Shown: positions 28,165 to 36,143 of the stretch, piece by piece
How positions within the stretch are numbered: position 1 is the first letter of the stretch
Layout: the number at the start of each line of letters is the position of its first letter
DNA from: Candidatus Propionivibrio aalborgensis
GTDB taxonomy: Bacteria; Pseudomonadota; Gammaproteobacteria; Burkholderiales; Rhodocyclaceae
Direction: 5' to 3'
NCBI RefSeq assembly: GCF_900089945.1
Contig: NZ_FLQY01000290.1
Location: 1-56,319, forward strand
DNA length: 56,319 nt
Notes under the pieces: model-generated
Database searches by the model: none
What the model saw: only the letters and a program-made list of their open reading frames with translations
Told to the model about the DNA's origin: nothing
Made by a program: the position numbers and the translations under genes

Positions 28165-28617
28165 ATGAAGATTGTCAAACTTGTCGTTGCATTGACGCTC
28201 GCGTTGCTTGTCCCGGTGGCCTCGGCCGCCGACGGACTGGTTTCCGTCAAGAGCCCATACAGCGCCAAAGAGACGATGAATCGACTGGAAGAGCTGGTGA
28301 AAAAACGTGGCCTGAAAGTCTTCGCACGTATCGACCATGCCGCTGGCGCCGCATCGATAGGCAAATCACTCCGTCCCACTGAATTGCTGATCTTCGGCAA
28401 CCCCCAGGGTGGGACGCCGTTCATGGAATGCGCGCAGTCCGCCGGTATCGACCTGCCGCTCAAGGCGCTGGTCTGGGAAGATGCCTCATCCCAGGTTTGG
28501 CTCTCCTACAACGCCCCGGCTTTCCTGGCCAAGCGGCACGATGTTGCAGCCTGTCCGGTCGTTGAAAATCTCAGCAAAGCTCTGGCAGGTATCGCGGAAG
28601 CTACCGTCGCCAAGTAG
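28165..28617 (+). CDS. Secreted DUF302 protein
   Basis: A 150-residue protein with a signal peptide cut near ASAAD (about residue 22) and one DUF302 domain, typified by YSAKETMNRLEELVKKRGLK and LLIFGNPQGGTPFMECAQS. DUF302 proteins are small, periplasmic or exported, and of unknown role. AAGGAG precedes the ATG with ideal spacing. The gene stands alone, tail to tail with the diguanylate cyclase 24 bases away. Confidence 0.85.
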   Translation: MKIVKLVVALTLALLVPVASAADGLVSVKSPYSAKETMNRLEELVKKRGLKVFARIDHAAGAASIGKSLRPTELLIFGNPQGGTPFMECAQSAGIDLPLKALVWEDASSQVWLSYNAPAFLAKRHDVAACPVVENLSKALAGIAEATVAK

Positions 28618-28641
28618 CCTGCTGGCGCTTGGACACGCGCC

Positions 28642-30381
28642 TCAAATACAGTCCGATTGCCAGGTGCGTTTCCGTTCGAACATGTCGTGATCGCTACGCT
28701 TGATCAACTCGTCGGCATTGTCCCCATCGTCGGGATAGAAAGCCATGCCTACCGAGCCACTCATCAGCACGGCTTCGGGGAGTGAAGATACGTCTACCGT
28801 TTGCAGGGGTTCGCGCAGCAACTCCTCGATGTTGTGCCTTATCTGCTCTGCAACCTGCCGCGATGGAATGTCATTGATCATCAGCAGGAATTCGTCCCCT
28901 GCATAGCGAGCCACCCGATCACAGGCGCGCGACGCCTTGAGCAGGCGATTGCCGATTTCCATCAGCACGCGGTCGCCTGCATCGTGACCAAATCGGTCGT
29001 TGATCAGTTTGAAATTGTTCAAGTCGACGAACAGCACTGCAAACGGCATCGAATCGCCGGTTCGACGGGCTTTCTCGATGCGGCTGCTGATGCTGCGGAT
29101 CATCACATCCCGATTGCCGAGACCGGTCAGCAGATCCGTTCGCAGCCGATGCTGCATATGACGGAATGTGTTGGCCAGCACGCCTATTTCGTCGTTGCGG
29201 TGCACATCCAGCGGCACCTCCAGCCGTCCCTCACCCACGTCTTGCGCGGCCTGCGTGAGCCGTCTGATATCGCGGCCGACCCAGCCCAGGATGCTCAGGC
29301 CAATGGCCACCGCCGCAAGCGCGCCGAACACGCCAATCACCACTGTGCGCTGCACGTTGGCCGTAACACCCTGCATGAAATCGCTGCGTGGCACCGCAAC
29401 CACAATAATCCAGTCCAGCCCGGCATCGTCTCGCACACGGTCCAGGGCAAGTTCCACCACCTGATCGTTCGGCCCGGCAAAGCGCTGGGTCAGCGCACGG
29501 TCGATCTTGTTGCCCGTAGCGGCAAAGCCGAGCACCTGCGCGTAGGCTGCGCGTTGAAGTTCGTTGTCGCTGTCGGACGCATTGATGCGGGCATTAGTGC
29601 CATCCGGATGGGGCATCGTGTTGGCGCTGCGCGACGAAGCAATCAACTTGCCGTCCGGCTCGATGATGAAGGCTACCGCGTTGTCGCTCAGGCTGAGTTT
29701 ACGGACGAAGTCGTTGAGCCGTTTCAGCGACAAGTCTGTCGCCACCACTCCCTGCAATCCACCTTGTGCATCCAGCACGCGCCTTGCTCGAGTAGCCACC
29801 AACTCGGCAGTGGTGAAATCAATGTAGATCGACGTCCAGGTGTGCGAGAGATTATCTTCGCCCGACTTGTACCAAGGCCGCGCACGCGGCTCGTACATTT
29901 TTTGCTCTGTGGTCGGTTCGGACGGCACGCCATTGATGCCGCTAAAGCGGAATTTTTGGCGAGGTCGGTCAGCTTGGAGTTTGAGGCGCAATTCGGCATC
30001 TTGCACATTGAAGCGCCACAAACCAAAGAACTGGCCGTGGCGGTTTCCGTAGTAGACGTAATTGTTCGGGTCGATATGCAGCGAGGTCGCTATCCAGAAA
30101 CGGGTGCGCAAAGCCGGGAGATCGGCGTCAATCGTGTCTGGTGCGGGCATGCCGTTGGGAAAAGCGGCCTCGAGCGCCGCGGCTGAGCCGACGACATGCC
30201 GGTCAACCGCCTGTCCGATCCTGGCCACCGTTTCCAGCAGCAGATGATGGGCTACCGTATCCACGGCCTGGCTGCCGGTACGGTAAGACAGAGCACCTAT
30301 CAGCACGGCGACACCGAATACCAGAGCGATGTAGGGCAATGTCAGCCACTGGCGCAACGAAAGAAAGGAAAACAGCCTCAT
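28642..30381 (-). CDS. Membrane diguanylate cyclase (dCache-HAMP-GGDEF)
   Basis: A 579-residue sensor that would make cyclic di-GMP from two GTP. It has a first helix at about 14-34, a large periplasmic Cache-type domain (about 40-315), a second helix near 325-348, a HAMP region and a GGDEF domain (about 405-575). The active-site loop reads AGDEF (residues 494-498), a variant still found in active enzymes. The inhibitory-site motif RACD lies five residues before it, so product inhibition is expected. There is no EAL domain. It diverges from the TIR-CHAT-LysM gene across 285 bases. Confidence 0.92.
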   Translation of the reverse strand: MRLFSFLSLRQWLTLPYIALVFGVAVLIGALSYRTGSQAVDTVAHHLLLETVARIGQAVDRHVVGSAAALEAAFPNGMPAPDTIDADLPALRTRFWIATSLHIDPNNYVYYGNRHGQFFGLWRFNVQDAELRLKLQADRPRQKFRFSGINGVPSEPTTEQKMYEPRARPWYKSGEDNLSHTWTSIYIDFTTAELVATRARRVLDAQGGLQGVVATDLSLKRLNDFVRKLSLSDNAVAFIIEPDGKLIASSRSANTMPHPDGTNARINASDSDNELQRAAYAQVLGFAATGNKIDRALTQRFAGPNDQVVELALDRVRDDAGLDWIIVVAVPRSDFMQGVTANVQRTVVIGVFGALAAVAIGLSILGWVGRDIRRLTQAAQDVGEGRLEVPLDVHRNDEIGVLANTFRHMQHRLRTDLLTGLGNRDVMIRSISSRIEKARRTGDSMPFAVLFVDLNNFKLINDRFGHDAGDRVLMEIGNRLLKASRACDRVARYAGDEFLLMINDIPSRQVAEQIRHNIEELLREPLQTVDVSSLPEAVLMSGSVGMAFYPDDGDNADELIKRSDHDMFERKRTWQSDCI

Positions 30382-30666
30382 CGCAAACGGGAGAGATCGG
30401 GAAATGAAAGCAGGCTGTGGAGGCTAGCACAGCAGCACCAAAACAGGAAGATCGTATTACGTTTCGATTACACCCGGTGCGGCCAGCCCTCAGCCACTAT
30501 TGACCCCCATCATAAGCTGCGACGGGCTGCCGAGCGACCCGCCAACCTGCCGAGAATGCTGGTCGAGCCCTTCTCACAGCACTGGCCTTGCGGGTTGTTC
30601 TGTCATAACCTGACTATACTGAGCCTGATAAATTCTGTTTACTTCCGTCTGTGAGGCCGCTCCGGT
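30382..30666. promoter_or_regulatory. Divergent spacer before TIR-CHAT-LysM gene
   Basis: A 285-base spacer between two divergent genes with no coding region I can support. Close to the TIR gene, TATACT (30615-30620; 5 of 6 to TATAAT) is a reasonable -10 box, about 47 bases before the start codon. The only -35-like word, TTGTTC at 30595, is too close at 14 bases. The segment next to the TIR gene is visibly AT-richer than the gene. Confidence 0.35.
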
Positions 30667-33315
30667 TTGAAGATTTTCTTGTCCTATGCTTCGAAGTATC
30701 GTGCCATCGCCGACGACCTGTGCTGTCGTCTTCAGGCCGTGGGGCACGAGGTTTTTTTCGACCGCGAGGACTTGCGGGCAGGGGCCAGCTTCGACGATCG
30801 CATCCGCAGCGCCATTGAAGACTGCGAGCTGTTCATTTTCCTGATCTCGCCGGAAGCGGTGGCTGCAGGCCACTACACGCGCACCGAGGTGAAGATCGCC
30901 AGCCGCAAATGGCCAACGCCCGGCTGGCACGTGTTGCCGGTGCAGGTGGCGGAGACGCCGCTGGCCGATATCCCCGCCTACCTGCGGGCACTGACCATCA
31001 TGCAGGCGGAGGGCAACCTTGCTGCTGAAGTCGTGCTCGAAGTCGAGGACCGGGTTCGGGCTAACTCGGTGGAACCACAGCGTCCCGAGCCCAAGCCGCC
31101 GAATTTGGATTCGGCTCCGGATTCCGGGCCAGCGCCATCGGAACCCGCCGGAGTGCACTACCGTTCGATGCAGCTTCGCTTCGCACGCGATACTGCGGGC
31201 GGATACTCGATCGCTGTACCAGAGGCGCCCGGCGGCGGACGCGATGCCCAGTCTTTCGCTCTCGACACGCCGGCGCTGGAAAGCGCCCTTTGGTCCGGCG
31301 CGCAGCCCATTGTCGGCTCGGCGCGACGCTCGATGAACGATGCCGAGATTGACGCACTGCTTCCGGCAGCGACGAACGCCCGCGAAGTCGGTCAGGCCTT
31401 GTACGCCGCGCTTTTTGCTTCACCATTGCGCGCCTGTTTTGAAGAGAGCCTGCGCGCCATCGACCCGCAACGCGGCGAAGGCCTGCGCTTCGTCATCAAC
31501 ACCACCGATGCGCCCGATCTGGCGCGATTGCCATGGGAGTTTCTCTACAGCCCGGCCAAGGACGACTTCCTTTTCTCCGACCGCATGAAGCCGGTGGTGC
31601 GCTGGCTCGATGTGGACGAGCCTCCGCCCACCCTCGCGGTCAAGCCCCCGCTGCGCCTGCTGATCGCCATCGCTGCACCTGCCGACCGCCCCGGCCTGAA
31701 GGTTGGCGAAGAAATCGCCCGTCTTGACCATGCTCTTGACGAGCTGACCTCAAGCGGCAGGATCGAGACCGTACGACTTGACCACGCCACGCTGGAAAGC
31801 CTCGACAGCGCCCTGCTGCAGACGCGCCCCCACATATTGCATTTCATCGGTCATGGCGATTTCGTCGGTGACGAAGGTATGCTGGTGCTCGAATCGGACA
31901 CCGTCCCCGGCACGGCCGATACCATTGCCGGGCGGCAGTTCGCGGTGCTGCTGCGCAATCATCTGACCTCGCTGCGGCTGGTCTTCCTCAATAGCTGCAT
32001 GGGCGCCACGTCGTCGAGACGCGATCCCTTCGGCGGCGTGGCGCAAAGTCTCATCCGCCGTGGCATCCCGGCGGTGATCGCCATGCAGTTCCCGATTCCG
32101 GACAAGGCCGCGGTAGCGCTGGCCAGGCATTTCTATCGCTACCTTGCCGCCGGCCAGCCGGTCGATGCCGCCCTCACTTCGGCGCGCGCCTTTCTGTATG
32201 CGCGTGGCTTCGCGGTCGAATGGGGCGCGCCGGCCCTGCATATGCGCACACCCGACGGACGGCTCTTCGACCTCGCCGCCGCGCCGCGCACGCCAGCCGT
32301 CGCAAGGATGGCTCCGGCCGACGAACCGCAGTCTGCGGCTGCGCCGCCGCAATCCCCGCCAACGAGCGTAACGCTCTCGCAACCCGTTTCGGACGAGGGC
32401 AGCAAGCGCCGCAACGCACTCGCGGCAATCGTCGGTATCGCATTGCTCGGTACGGCAGCGCTGTGGTTTACGGCCTCAAAGGAATCGACACCGGAAGCGG
32501 ATCAATTGCCCGGGCCGCCGGTGCTTGGCGCACCTGCACCGATGCCCGCACTGCCTGCACCAATTCAAGCCAGGCCAATCGATCAGGCAATGGCACGCCT
32601 GCAGGCCGGAGACAGCGCCGGCGCAGCCGAATTGCTTCTCGGAATCATCGGCCAGGATCAAGCGGCGCTCACCCGCGAGCGTCTCGGCGCGGCGCACGCG
32701 CCACTCGCGCAAACCCTAGGCGATGCTGCCGAACGCGCGTTCATCGCGGGCGACTTCGACCTTGGCCGCCGTCTTGTCGACCTTCTGGGTGCAATGTCGC
32801 CCTTCGACGCGGCACTCGACGCCCGCCTGCGCACTCAGATCGAACCGTGGCTGGCGGAAGCTGCGGTTGAAGAAATCGTCGTCGAAGCACCCGCTGCGGC
32901 AATCGCAGCAGCCGGTATCGACATCGGCGGGTTCATGGTCTACACCGTGCGCCGTGGTGACACCCTATGGGGCATCGCGCGCAGGCTGACCGGCGACGGC
33001 CGCAACTGGCCACAACTGCTGAGTGGCCACTACCGCGCGGTTGAAGTGGGTTTGGCCGTCGCTAGTCGGATTGCCGATCCCGCGCGCATCCGTCCCGGCC
33101 AGAATATCTTGGTACCGCTGAGCCCGTCGGCCGGCTTCCGAGCGGTCGAATATCATGTCGCCCGTGGCGAATCCCTCTCGGCCATCGCCTTGCGCATCTA
33201 TGGCGACGCGCAAATGTGGCGGGCCATCTATCGCGACAACGAGCGGCAGTTGCCGAACCCCGACCTGATCGAGCCGGGACAGGTATTGATCCTGAGACCG
33301 CGGGTGCCGCAATGA
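30667..33315 (+). CDS. TIR-CHAT-transmembrane-LysM fusion protein
   Basis: An 882-residue multidomain protein. Residues 1-125 are a TIR domain (MKIFLSYASKYRAIADDL, FFDREDLRAGASFDDRI, SAIEDCELFIFLIS), with Glu74 in HYTRTEVKIA as the likely NADase glutamate. Residues about 165-550 form a CHAT caspase-like protease with His396 (HFIGHGDF) and Cys444 (FLNSCMGA). A single hydrophobic helix spans about 581-603. An Ala-rich helical stretch follows, and two LysM repeats start near 758 (YTVRRGDTLWGIARRL) and 829 (YHVARGESLSAIALRIYGD). With the positive-inside rule (KRRN before the helix), TIR and CHAT would be cytoplasmic and LysM periplasmic, touching peptidoglycan. The start is TTG. The stop overlaps the YbaK-like gene (ATGA). 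Function as a wall-sensing defence or stress receptor is inference. Confidence 0.88.
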   Translation: MKIFLSYASKYRAIADDLCCRLQAVGHEVFFDREDLRAGASFDDRIRSAIEDCELFIFLISPEAVAAGHYTRTEVKIASRKWPTPGWHVLPVQVAETPLADIPAYLRALTIMQAEGNLAAEVVLEVEDRVRANSVEPQRPEPKPPNLDSAPDSGPAPSEPAGVHYRSMQLRFARDTAGGYSIAVPEAPGGGRDAQSFALDTPALESALWSGAQPIVGSARRSMNDAEIDALLPAATNAREVGQALYAALFASPLRACFEESLRAIDPQRGEGLRFVINTTDAPDLARLPWEFLYSPAKDDFLFSDRMKPVVRWLDVDEPPPTLAVKPPLRLLIAIAAPADRPGLKVGEEIARLDHALDELTSSGRIETVRLDHATLESLDSALLQTRPHILHFIGHGDFVGDEGMLVLESDTVPGTADTIAGRQFAVLLRNHLTSLRLVFLNSCMGATSSRRDPFGGVAQSLIRRGIPAVIAMQFPIPDKAAVALARHFYRYLAAGQPVDAALTSARAFLYARGFAVEWGAPALHMRTPDGRLFDLAAAPRTPAVARMAPADEPQSAAAPPQSPPTSVTLSQPVSDEGSKRRNALAAIVGIALLGTAALWFTASKESTPEADQLPGPPVLGAPAPMPALPAPIQARPIDQAMARLQAGDSAGAAELLLGIIGQDQAALTRERLGAAHAPLAQTLGDAAERAFIAGDFDLGRRLVDLLGAMSPFDAALDARLRTQIEPWLAEAAVEEIVVEAPAAAIAAAGIDIGGFMVYTVRRGDTLWGIARRLTGDGRNWPQLLSGHYRAVEVGLAVASRIADPARIRPGQNILVPLSPSAGFRAVEYHVARGESLSAIALRIYGDAQMWRAIYRDNERQLPNPDLIEPGQVLILRPRVPQ

Positions 33316-33782
33316 GCCTGCAATCCGTACGTGATTTCTTTTCCGCCCGCAACATGGACATGTCCATCATCGAGCTGGAGGTCAGCACCGCCACCGTTGA
33401 ACTCGCCGCGCAAGCCCACGGCGTGGAACCCGGCCGTATCGCCAAGACGCTCTCCTTTCGCTTGGGCGATGGTCGCGTCATCATTCTGGTGGCACGCGGC
33501 GACGCACGCATCGATAACCGGAAATTCAAGGCCGTCTTTGGTAAGGGAAAGATGTCACCGCCGGAAGAGGTTGTCGCGCTTACCGGTCACCCCGTCGGCG
33601 GCGTTTGTCCGTTTGGTCTGGCGCAGCCACTACCGATCTATCTGGACAAGTCATTGCAGGATTTCGATGAAGTATTGCCCGCTGCCGGCGCTATCCATAC
33701 CGCTGTGCGGATCAGCCCGGCGCTACTGGCCGCAGTGACCGACGGCGAGTGGGTTGATGTCTGCCTGCTGCGCGGTCCCTGA
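33312..33782 (+). CDS. YbaK/EbsC-family aminoacyl-tRNA deacylase
   Basis: A 156-residue single-domain protein of the YbaK/EbsC family, which hydrolyses wrongly charged tRNAs such as Cys-tRNA(Pro) or related species. Family features are EPGRIAKTLSFRLGDGRVI with the conserved lysine, the DARIDNRKFKAVFGKGK stretch, and GHPVGGVCPFGL near residue 97. The start is the ATG at 33312, overlapping the TIR-CHAT-LysM stop by four bases, so its translation is probably coupled to that gene. The exact tRNA substrate cannot be read from sequence. Confidence 0.88.
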   Translation: MSLQSVRDFFSARNMDMSIIELEVSTATVELAAQAHGVEPGRIAKTLSFRLGDGRVIILVARGDARIDNRKFKAVFGKGKMSPPEEVVALTGHPVGGVCPFGLAQPLPIYLDKSLQDFDEVLPAAGAIHTAVRISPALLAAVTDGEWVDVCLLRGP

Positions 33783-33834
33783 TTCCGCTGACTTGGCAAT
33801 GACTATTCGGTCAAATTCGGACGATCCAGCCCAC

Positions 33835-36075
33835 TCAAAGCCCCAACGCCTGGCGGGTCATGCGGTAACCTGACTCGATCAGCTGGTCGACGGTCTGTCG
33901 CGAAAAATCATAGTCTTTCGATGAAGGTTCGCCTTCGCTGTTTTCCCGGACAATGCGGGTGATTGTCATCGGCGCGTCTTCGCCCATCATTTCGATGAAA
34001 CGTGGCCGATGCCGGAGGCGGGCAACGGTATCGGCAGGCATTTCGGCGACAATTTCATCGACCAGTTTCCGGAAGTCGCGAATCAGGTCGCGAGTCTTCA
34101 CGTCGCTGCGGATGCGTTCGCAGTAGAGTATTTCGCTTTGCCTGGCCATGGCTTCCGCCAGATTGCCGGGCAAGGCAGTTCTCGTGCCGGGAAACAGGTC
34201 GATGATGAAGACGCGCTTGCCGGCAGAACCGCAGCGTTTCACCACTAGGTCCAACGGCGAATTGCTGACGATTCCCCCATCCCAATAGTGTTTGCCATCG
34301 ATAGTCGTCCACGGGAATCCTGGCGGTAAACTGCCGCTGGCGATGATGTGTTCGGGGGTCAGGTCGTCAACGTAGCTGTCGAAAACAACGAGTTCGCTGG
34401 TCTGGATATCGACCGCACTCACCATCAGCCGGACCGGGCTCGATTTCAGCTTGCTGAAATCAACGTACTTTTCCAGCAGTTTAATCGCCGGCGTTGTGTC
34501 GTAAAGGCTGGACCAGTGGCTTGGCATCTGTTCCAGACTGAGCATCGGCATGAACCAGCGCGGCCTGAAGAACTGGGGAACGCCAAACATGGCGATCAGC
34601 CCGCAAGCGACCTGCTGGCGTAGACTCTCGTCCGGCAAGTCAGGCGACAGGGTGCTTATATCGTTCCAGAAAGACGCCAGTGCATCGGCGGCTCGATCGG
34701 GGTTGCCGGCAATGATTGCGCCATTGAAGGCGCCAATCGAGACGCCGGCGACCACATCCGGGCGAATGCCGGATTCTTCCAGCGCTCTCACTGCGCCACA
34801 CTCGAATCCACCAAAGGCACCGCCGCCCTGCAGAATGTAGATCGTCTGGTTGGGGATATGACTCAGCTGGTAGTCTGGATCTGACAGACTCGGTTTGCTG
34901 GACTTGAGATTCACCCGATGCTTGATGAGAAGTTCAACAACCTTGGTCTCGTCCGTCGGCCTGCCGAGGGAAAAGAGGGCGCGGGGCACATCGTCCCGCA
35001 GATAGAAGGCTGCGAACGATCCGGCCTGTAAGGATCCACGCTCGACTTTTTCATCCCCGGATTCGAAAAGGCCCAGCAGGTTAAAGCTCAGATCGAACAT
35101 CTGACTATAGAAATAGGGGACCTCGTCGTAGGGGAGGCGTTGGCCGAGCATGTTCCGGGCCGCCAGTTTTCCCTGCTTGATGGCATTGTCCCAGTGTTCG
35201 ATACGGTGCTGCCGGTTGAAAACCGGGTCGAAAAAGTTCGCGACATCACCGGCAGCAAAAACATTGGGCTGCGTGGTTTGCAGAAAGCGATCGACCACAA
35301 TACCGTCGCCAACCTCGATGCCGCTTCCCCGCAGGAAACCTGTTTCAGGGCTCACGCCGGCGCCGATCACCACCATATCGCAGGCAATGGTTCTGCCGGC
35401 CTGAGTCACCACCGCTTCAACTGCAGCTTCGCCTTGGAACATTGCCGGCGCGTCACCGACGATAACCTCGACCCCTTGCGCTTCGAAGGCGCGCTTGAAA
35501 AAGGACGACATCTCCGGATTGTGCAATTTATTGAGCAGCACCCCGCGCTCGATCAGGGTCACCGCCAGGCCTCTTTGCCGCAGTGACGCGGCAACCTCCA
35601 GGCCAATGAAGCTGCCGCCAATAACCACGGCATGCTGTCCCTTGTGCGCACTCGAACGGATGGATTCGGCATCGGTCAGCGAGTAAAGATGAAAAATGCC
35701 AGGAAGCGCCGCACCGGGCAGAGACAAACGGCAGGGCGATGCGCCGGTCGCGATCAGCAACTTCTGATAGTGGATCTTCTTTCCAGGCAAGGTGTGGAGC
35801 ATCTGCCGCTTTGAATCAACTGCCGTGACGGGACTATCCAGGGCGAGATCAATGTCCAGTTCGCGGTACCTGGTCTGGCTAAGAATGAGCCGGGGCGGCG
35901 GCGCCCGCTCGGCAGTAATGGCAAGCTTCGATAGCGGTGGCCGTTGATAGGGGAGATGCCGTTCTGCTCCCAGGAGGAGAATGCCTCCCTCGGCGCCCTC
36001 GGCTCTCAAGGTTTCCACGGCCGTAGCACCGGCCAGCCCGCCACCGACGACGACAAAATCGAAACTCCGTGTCAT
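33835..36075 (-). CDS. FAD/NAD reductase fused to patatin phospholipase
   Basis: A 746-residue fusion. Residues 1 to about 400 are a pyridine-nucleotide-disulfide type oxidoreductase like ferredoxin reductase or AIF. It has VVVGGGLAGATAVETLR for FAD, VVIGGSFIGLEVAASLRQRG for NAD(P)H, and NVFAAGDVANFFDPV for the FAD pyrimidine part. Residues about 410-746 are a patatin-like lipase with the oxyanion loop GGGAFGGFECG near 416, nucleophile Ser446 in GVSIG, and the dyad Asp599 in WDGGIVSNSPLDL. The linker is short and the frame is continuous, so this is one gene. No signal peptide or membrane helix is seen. It converges on the YbaK gene, 52 bases away. A redox-controlled membrane lipase is a reasonable guess. 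Confidence 0.88.
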   Translation of the reverse strand: MTRSFDFVVVGGGLAGATAVETLRAEGAEGGILLLGAERHLPYQRPPLSKLAITAERAPPPRLILSQTRYRELDIDLALDSPVTAVDSKRQMLHTLPGKKIHYQKLLIATGASPCRLSLPGAALPGIFHLYSLTDAESIRSSAHKGQHAVVIGGSFIGLEVAASLRQRGLAVTLIERGVLLNKLHNPEMSSFFKRAFEAQGVEVIVGDAPAMFQGEAAVEAVVTQAGRTIACDMVVIGAGVSPETGFLRGSGIEVGDGIVVDRFLQTTQPNVFAAGDVANFFDPVFNRQHRIEHWDNAIKQGKLAARNMLGQRLPYDEVPYFYSQMFDLSFNLLGLFESGDEKVERGSLQAGSFAAFYLRDDVPRALFSLGRPTDETKVVELLIKHRVNLKSSKPSLSDPDYQLSHIPNQTIYILQGGGAFGGFECGAVRALEESGIRPDVVAGVSIGAFNGAIIAGNPDRAADALASFWNDISTLSPDLPDESLRQQVACGLIAMFGVPQFFRPRWFMPMLSLEQMPSHWSSLYDTTPAIKLLEKYVDFSKLKSSPVRLMVSAVDIQTSELVVFDSYVDDLTPEHIIASGSLPPGFPWTTIDGKHYWDGGIVSNSPLDLVVKRCGSAGKRVFIIDLFPGTRTALPGNLAEAMARQSEILYCERIRSDVKTRDLIRDFRKLVDEIVAEMPADTVARLRHRPRFIEMMGEDAPMTITRIVRENSEGEPSSKDYDFSRQTVDQLIESGYRMTRQALGL

Positions 36076-36143
36076 GTATGAATTCTCGCTGATCTGCTTG
36101 CCGTGTCATTGGGGCGTAATGTCACCTGCGCACCAAGAATGGA

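Noticed and set aside
28801-30186. 461-codon open frame antisense to the diguanylate cyclase
   Set aside because: The cyclase on the other strand has clear domains and motifs. The antisense product is low-complexity His/Arg/Gln-rich sequence typical of a mirror frame.
30574-31158. 194-codon minus-strand frame overlapping the TIR domain
   Set aside because: It covers the promoter region and start of the TIR-CHAT-LysM gene and has no domain. The TIR frame is clearly the coding one.
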